Source: Ahaetulla prasina (taxonomy: Eukaryota > Chordata > Lepidosauria > Squamata > Colubridae). From it: DNA of 64,000 nucleotides. The translations under genes were made by a program, and so were the position numbers. Shown here piece after piece: positions 58,127 to 64,000 of the stretch (position 1 is the stretch's first letter; each line of letters opens with the position of its first letter). Location: positions 15,517,901 to 15,581,900 of the forward strand of contig NC_080542.1 in the NCBI RefSeq assembly GCF_028640845.1, in the 5' to 3' direction. The notes beneath the pieces were generated by a model. That model ran no database searches. It saw nothing but the letters and a program-made list of their open reading frames with translations, and was not told the origin of the DNA.

Positions 58127-58924
58127 TCCAGGAGTTACAGGACATTTGAAATGAATGCACCATTTCTGGAAAATAAAATAATATCTAGAATTGGAAATAA
58201 TAAAACAGAGACTAGCAGATGAGTGATAATTCATAATATGAAATAAAGTATTCACAGAAGCTGAATTGGAAGAACTGAAAAGGTCTACCCAGAGCAAAGA
58301 TATCTAAGCCTTAAATCTAAGGTAACTCACACTGTAGAGGCAAACCAGGAGGAATTGGCAATGCAAGAAACTAGCACAGCTATAGAATTGTTTTCATTTG
58401 GAAAAGAAAAAAGAACAAAGCCTTGTAACTAAAGAACAAGAATAATTGAACAGCTAGAAGAGCACAAAAACCATAGAATAAAGTTCCTTGTGTTGAAGCT
58501 TGTTCCAAAGAAACAACTAGAACAAGTATTAAAAGACACCACTACTGTAATATCAAATGTAATATTTGTAATATCAAATCATATATAAGCACCAGCTCAC
58601 TGCAAGAAACAAACCAATTAATGTACAGCACAGTTCCAGTTATAACTGAATACCTAGGATGCAAAACAAACAAAGAAGAAAAAAGCCAAAAAGTGTGCCG
58701 TCAAAATGAAACATCAGGGTGGAAAATAAAATTAGCACGGTGAGATTTATTTAGTACTAAGTATCTATGCCATCTATCTTTGCAAGATGACCCTAAGCAT
58801 TTTATATTCACATGATTAAAATATGATAAAGAATCTTGAGACAACAACAACACATATATTTAAAATTCAGTCAACATTCAATTAACCAAGATGGGAGAGG
58901 GGAGTAAAGTATGCATGAGCAGGA
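58127..58924. other. Intergenic, nothing recognised
   Basis: AT-rich, no convincing ORF. Possibly old L1 debris. Confidence 0.4.
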
Positions 58925-59545
58925 GGTAAAGGTAAAGGTTCCCCTCGTACATACATGCTAGTCGTTGCCGACTCTAGGGGGTGATGCTCATCTCTGTTTC
59001 AAAGCCAAAGAGCCAGCGCTATCCGAAGACATCTCCGTGGTCATGTGGCCGGCATGACTCAACGCCAAAGACGCACGGAACACTGTTACCTTCCCACCAA
59101 AGGTGGTCCCTATTTTTTTTGTTTTGTTTTGTTTTGTTTTACATTTATACCCCGCCCTTCTCCGAAGACTCAGGGCGGCTTACAGTGTATAAGGCAATAG
59201 TCTCATTCTATTTGTATATTTTTACAAAGTCAACTTATTGCCCCCCCAACAATCTGGGTCCTCATTTAACCTACCTTATAAAGGATGGAAGGCTGAGTCA
59301 ACCTTGGGCCGGGCTCGAACCTGCAGTAATTGCAGGCTTTGTGTTCTTAATAACAGGCCTTACCAGCCTGAGCTAAACCGGCCCCTCTTCTACTTGCATT
59401 TTTACGTGCTTTCAAAACTGCTAGGTTGGCAGAAGCTGGGACAAGTAACGGGAGCTCACCCTGTTACACGGCAGCACTAGGGATTCGAATCGCTAAGCTG
59501 CCAACCTTTCAATCGACAAGCTCAATGTCCTAGCCCCTGAGCCAC
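58925..59545 (-). mobile_element. Sauria-type SINE interrupted by another SINE
   Basis: Minus strand; tail (aaaggttcccctcgtacata, ctagtcgttgccgactctag) at 58930-59115 and tRNA-like head at 59391-59545. The second SINE at 59115-59390 splits it. Confidence 0.85.
59115..59390 (-). mobile_element. Nested tRNA-derived SINE with L2-type tail
   Basis: Reverse complement of the family at 57865: ccgcccttctccgaagactc tail, then complement of the head at aacctgcagtaattgcaggc. The tail adjoins a gttttgtttt repeat. Confidence 0.85.
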
Positions 59546-60309
59546 CATTAACCACCATCAAGATGCCAGTGCATTGTTGGGGATTTTGGCCATCTTTCAA
59601 CCTTTCAAAGGGTCAGAAGGGTGGGTGTGGATCTCACCTCAGCAATAGGATATTCTGAAGTAAAGGTGCCACAGCAGAAAAGACTCTTCTCCTGTACCCT
59701 GTCAGCCAAAATTCCTTGATCAATGGGATCCACAGCATGCCTCTTCCGCCAGCATGTATGAAAAGTTAAACCCATTGGAGTTAGATGGTTCCTCAGATAA
59801 GTTGGTCTCAAATTCTTTGCAAATTTCAGCCAGGGCTCACTGAGACATCTCATCAGCTGGCGCTTATTATCACTGTGTGCCTCTCATTCAACTGCTGCAA
59901 AACTATCTACACAAAAAGATTTATGACCATTGAATCTCTACACACTTATTCAAGTGTTGCAAAACTCTTGTCTACTCAGATTTATGACCATGAAACATGC
60001 TGTTCTACACAGTCATCATACTCGATTGAATTTCTTAAAAGGAGACTATTATGCAAATTGGATACTAGCATGTATTGGACTTCTGATGGAATTTCATTGA
60101 ATTTACTAGAATTATTTTTTCTGCTAACTGCACTTCTTTTTACACATTCTGCTGAATAAGAATTAAGATGACCGGTAAATTTATAATTCACATTTAATCA
60201 ATACATTTAGTCAGAGTTCACCATAACATAATAAAATATGTCATTAAATCAATAATGTCAGTAAATATGTCAATAAATTAATTTGTGCTGTAATTTGTGT
60301 TTTTATAGT
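59546..60309. other. Intergenic between C and D, nothing recognised
   Basis: Contains a decayed minus-strand ORF (59605-59853) without recognised similarity and a loosely repeated motif agatttatgaccat. No gene called. Confidence 0.45.
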
Positions 60310-60479
60310 TATAATTGCCTTCCAGAAGAAGGAAAAACCTTCCAAGCCATCAAAATCTCAAGGGACAGGGCAACATAGAACATCACTGTCTCTATACATT
60401 GTTCTCTGGCTTAAATGTCAAAGTGGGGAACTTCTCCAACATGTACATATAAAGAACACCAGGCAAACATAAAGATTTA
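60310..60479 (-). other. Conserved 3' flank of gene D
   Basis: Aligns with 41760-41932 downstream of gene C. Probably 3'UTR. Confidence 0.4.
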
Positions 60480-61378
60480 TTACAACTTTCTCTTCATGAG
60501 TTGGTGTTTATCATTCAGTTCAGGTCTCATCACAATGATAAAACACTTGGGAAGAAAGATGCACACCAATAAGCCAGCACTGGAGGAGATCATGGAGAAG
60601 ATCTCCACAGCCAATGTATATTTTCCCCTTGTGCTTAGATAGGTTGGAATAAAACACAACCAAACACTGCAGAAGATCAACATGCTGAAGGTGATGAATT
60701 TGGCTTCATTGAAACTGTCAGGTAAATTCCTAGCTAGAAAAGCAGCAGAAAAGCTAAGCAGAGCAAGAAAACCCATAAAGCCCAAAACACAGTAGAACAT
60801 GACTGAGTCTTCATTGCATTCCAGGATGACTTCTTCAGACATTGACTGCGTATCAGAATCTGGATATGGTGGGGACATTGTCAGCCACACAGCACAAACA
60901 CATATTTGAATAAGGGAGCAGGATAGAAGAATGACACTGACCATCCTTCCCCCCACCCATTTCCTCAATCTGGAACCAGGTTTGGTGGCCATGAAGGCTA
61001 GAACCACAACAAAAGTTTTAGCTAATACACAAGAAACTGCCACAGAAAAGATGAGGCCAAAAGCTGGTTGTCGAAAGAGACACACAATCGTATTGGGTCT
61101 CCCAACAAATAAAAAGACACAAAGGAAAGAGAGGAGAAGAGAAAATAGAAGTGTATAAGTGAGATTCCGGTTGTTGGCTTTGACGATGGGAGTATCTTTA
61201 TGTTTCATGAATACTGTGATTACCAAAGTTGTCATTAAAGAAAAGCAAAGAGAAAGAACAGTCAGACTGATCCCCAAGGGTTCTTGATAGGACAAAAAGG
61301 TGATCCGCTTTGGAATGCACATAGTTTTGCTGGGACTTGGATATTGATCTTCTGGACATGGAGAGCAGTCATCTGTAT
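60480..61378 (-). CDS. V2R gene D exon 6 (7TM domain)
   Basis: 899 bp, open to TAA at 60480-60482. Reads [58 protein letters not shown]. Acceptor AG at 61379-61380. Confidence 0.95.
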
Positions 61379-64000
61379 CTGAAAAAGAACACAGTGGAAC
61401 TGATACCACTGATTACAGATTTATTTATTTATTTATTTATTTTATTTTATTTTATTTATATACTGCCCTTCTCCCGAAGGACTCAGGGCGGTTTACAGCC
61501 AAATAAAAAACAGATTCCACAAAAATTAAAAACATTTTAAAAAGCTAATTCGATTAGGCTGTGAAAACTAAAACTATAATAAAACCCATATTAAAAGCTA
61601 CATTAAGCCAGCCCTGTGCGATAAAACAAAAAGGTCTTTAGCTCACGTCAAAAGGTCTGGAGGTCAGGGAGTTGACGTATCCCCGGAGGCAGCTCATTCC
61701 AGAGGTCAGGAGCCCCCACAGAGAAGGCCCTCCCCCTGGGGGTCGCCAGTCGACATTGTTTGACTGACGGCACTCTGAGGAGACCCTCCCTATGGGAGCA
61801 CACGGGTCGATGGGAGGCTACTGGTAGCAGCAGGCGGTCCCATAAATAACCCGGTCCTATGCCATGGAGTGCTTTAAAGGTGGTAACCAACACCTTGAAT
61901 TGCACCCGGAAGACCACCAGAAGCCAGTGCAGCTTGCGCAGGAGAGATGTCACATGGGAGCCTCGAGTTACTCCCTCTATTATCCGCGCAGCCGCATTCT
62001 GGACCAGTTGGAGCCTCCGGGTGCTCTTCAAGAGGAGCCCCATGTAGAGAGCATTACAGTAGTCCAGGCGGGAAGTAACGAGGGCGTGAGTGACCGTGCA
62101 TAGGGAAACCTAGTCTAGGAAGGGACGCAACTGGCGTATCAGACGAACCTGATAAAAAGCTCCCTTGGCGACAGCCGTCATATGCTCTTCTAAGGACAGC
62201 CATACATCCAGGAGGATGCCTAAATTACGAACCCTCTCCATGGAGGCCAATGACTTGCCCCCATCAGTCAGCGATGGAGTCAGTTGGCTGTACCGGGATG
62301 CCGGCATCCACAGCCACTCAGTCTTTGAAGGGTTGAGTCAAAGCCTGTTCTTCCCCATCCAGACCCGCACGGCCTCCAAACATCACTTCAATGGCCTCGT
62401 TGGGGTGGTTAGGAGTGGAAATGTACAGCTGAGTATCATCAGCGTACAGATGACATCGCACCCCAAAGCCACGGATGATCTCACCTAGCGGCTTCATGTA
62501 GATGTTGAACAGAAGAGGCGAGAGAACTGACCCCTGACCTCGGGGCTGATCTCTGCCCTCCTGCCAACCTCATCTGCAACCAGTCAGAAAGATAGGAGGA
62601 GAACCACTGAAAAACGGTGCCCTCCACTCCTAAACCCCCCAGCCGCCACAGCAAGATACCAGGGTCGATGGTATCAAAAGCCGCTGAGAGATCTAATAGG
62701 ACCAGGACAGAGGAACAGCCCATGTCCCGATCCCTCCAGAGATCATCTACCAACGCGATCAATGCCGTCTCCGTGCTGTACCCAGGTCAGAAGCCGGACT
62801 GGGATGGGTCAAGATAGACAGTTTCATCCAGGTACTGAGGGAGCTGTCGCGCCACCACACTCTTGACAACCTTCACCACAAAACAAAGGTTGGAGATGGG
62901 ACGATAGTTCGCTAACACAGCTGGATCCAGGGAGGGCTTCTTGAGGAGGGGCCTCACCACCTCCTCTTTCAAGGTGGTAGGGAAGACACCCTCCATCAAA
63001 GAAGCATTGACAAATCCCTGAAGCCAGCCTCGTGTAAGCTCCTGGGTGGCCAGTACAAACATGTGGTCGCATTCAGCCTCCCCAGTATCCTGTCCATTTC
63101 CTCGGGAGCCACAGTATCTAACTCTTCCCAGATAACATCCTCAAGACCTGCCTCCGTCATCCCGCCCGATAGTATTGTACCCCAATATTTTAGTCCCATT
63201 ATAATTGGAAATTTTCTACCCTTCTCCTTTGATATTTTCCCCTCTGGACATAGACAGCAATCATAGCAACAAAACAACTTCTCTTCTTTCTTGGCCTTGC
63301 TGTGTCCTGTCTCACAAGGAGCATTACACAAAGATAGAGGTATTGCCTATCAATGAATGGAGAAGAATATATTAAGATACAGAGAGGAAAGGAAGTGCTT
63401 GGAGAGTTATTGCAGAATCAACAGATTAAAAATGAAATAATGGGATGACAAAGTTTTAGATGTAATTCCTTTAAAATAATAAATAATATCTACAATAATT
63501 GTATTTATGGCATTCGATAACCATTATCATTACTCTTCAAAGACAATTTCTGTTCTGGTTATTTAAAGTTGGTTTTCTCAACTTTTAAATAATGAAGTCA
63601 GCAAACTGATGAAATCTAGCAGCTTTTACTTCAAAACCTTAAAAACCATTGTCAATAATTAACTGAGGGCCAGTAAAAAATACAATATTCAACAGCAATT
63701 GCTAAAAAAGTAAATAAATCTTACTGATATGTTTCATTTTACAGGACATTTGTACCTGGGGTAGTCAGAGATGATGCTCTGAGACTTTCATCAATAACAA
63801 TATTTAAATGAAGGCAGACAAATCTAGTTTCATACAACTAACCTGATTAAAGCCTACTGGCCATGTGATGGAATCTACAGAAATATTGAAGAATTTGTCT
63901 GCTGGAGCTGTGGGATCTATCACTCCAACTTTGACCCTCGCAAATGACTGATTTGGAAATGTGATCCAGTTGATAATATCAAATCCACCAATGAATTCTC
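60480..64000 (-). CDS. Vomeronasal type-2 receptor gene D (exons 4-6; 5' part outside window)
   Basis: Exon 6 at 60480-61378 (899 bp), exon 5 at 63220-63346 (127 bp), and exon 4 from 63843 to beyond the window edge. All are open with AG/GT borders and consistent phases. The 7TM exon has the family C motifs [12 protein letters not shown] and [13 protein letters not shown] and a TAA stop. Exon 5 reads [19 protein letters not shown], with Ala where the other loci have Asp. Intron 5 has been enlarged by an L2 LINE whose edge lies about 45 bp from exon 5. Likely functional as far as visible; exons 1-3 are unseen. Confidence 0.93.
61415..63178 (-). mobile_element. L2-type LINE in intron 5 of gene D
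   Basis: Minus strand, same sense as the gene. 3' tail (ATTT)n and actgcccttctcccgaagga at 61418-61500. C-terminal ORF ([37 protein letters not shown]), RT pieces ([20 protein letters not shown]) and fingers ([20 protein letters not shown]). Frameshifts and stops; endonuclease absent. Confidence 0.88.
63220..63346 (-). CDS. V2R gene D exon 5 (NCD3G)
   Basis: 127 bp, open: [17 protein letters not shown] and [18 protein letters not shown]. Acceptor AG at 63347-63348, donor GT at 63218-63219. Confidence 0.93.
63347..63842 (-). other. Intron 4 of gene D
   Basis: AT-rich, similar in feel and in part of its words to intron 4 of gene A (744-1257). No repeat recognised. Confidence 0.5.
63843..64000 (-). 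CDS. V2R gene D exon 4 (partial)
   Basis: Open from the donor GT at 63841-63842 to the window edge: [20 protein letters not shown] and WPVGFNQ. About 70 bp are expected beyond 64000. Confidence 0.9.

Noticed and set aside
60474..60482. AATAAA overlapping the stop of gene D as polyadenylation signal
   Set aside because: It would leave no 3'UTR and the paralog C lacks it; conserved 3' flank suggests the transcript continues.

Overview
The window is vertebrate nuclear DNA, almost certainly from a squamate reptile and most likely a snake. The evidence is a tandem array of family C pheromone receptor genes (vomeronasal type-2 receptors, V2R) with introns, embedded in CR1, L2, L1 and BovB LINEs, Sauria-type SINEs and LINE tails ending in (ATTCT)n. 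I recall that last combination as typical of snake genomes. Nothing prokaryotic is present, and I saw no convincing tRNA, rRNA or CRISPR locus.

All four V2R loci lie on the minus strand, head to tail, so each gene reads from high to low coordinates. Each has the standard six exons: exon 1 (signal peptide), exons 2-4 (Venus-flytrap ligand-binding domain), exon 5 (nine-cysteine NCD3G linker) and exon 6 (seven-transmembrane domain). Gene A (1-8028) is open in every exon seen but its 3' end leaves the window. Locus B (13323-37901) is a close paralog of A and a heavily damaged pseudogene. Gene C (41933-53643) has all six exons open; with the exon limits given here its coding length is an exact multiple of three, giving 870 residues. 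Gene D (60480-64000) shows exon 6, exon 5 and part of exon 4.

The rest is mainly transposable elements, many nested, several with readable target-site duplications. A and B share old insertions (a CR1 remnant in intron 3, an unusual hAT-like repeat upstream of exon 1) and differ by younger ones. The array therefore grew by segmental duplication, after which B decayed and swelled to 24.6 kb. B carries an ORF1-only L1 in exon 1 (21-bp target duplication), a SINE tail in exon 1, a GC instead of GT donor, a +1 frameshift in exon 2, a 1.43-kb LINE in exon 3, a -1 frameshift in exon 5 and a codon deletion in exon 6.

Gene C lies in the most repeat-structured surroundings. A composite pentanucleotide satellite sits upstream of its start. 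Exon 4 is squeezed between two microsatellites, one of which forms its polypyrimidine tract. Intron 2 contains a Tc1/mariner remnant that was itself hit by a 1.3-kb fold-back hAT element.

Function, from family knowledge: V2Rs are receptors of vomeronasal sensory neurons that detect peptide or other non-volatile cues, generally through Go signalling. The window shows ordinary birth-and-death evolution of that family with unusually legible insertion history. I did not find a clearly new biochemical system.
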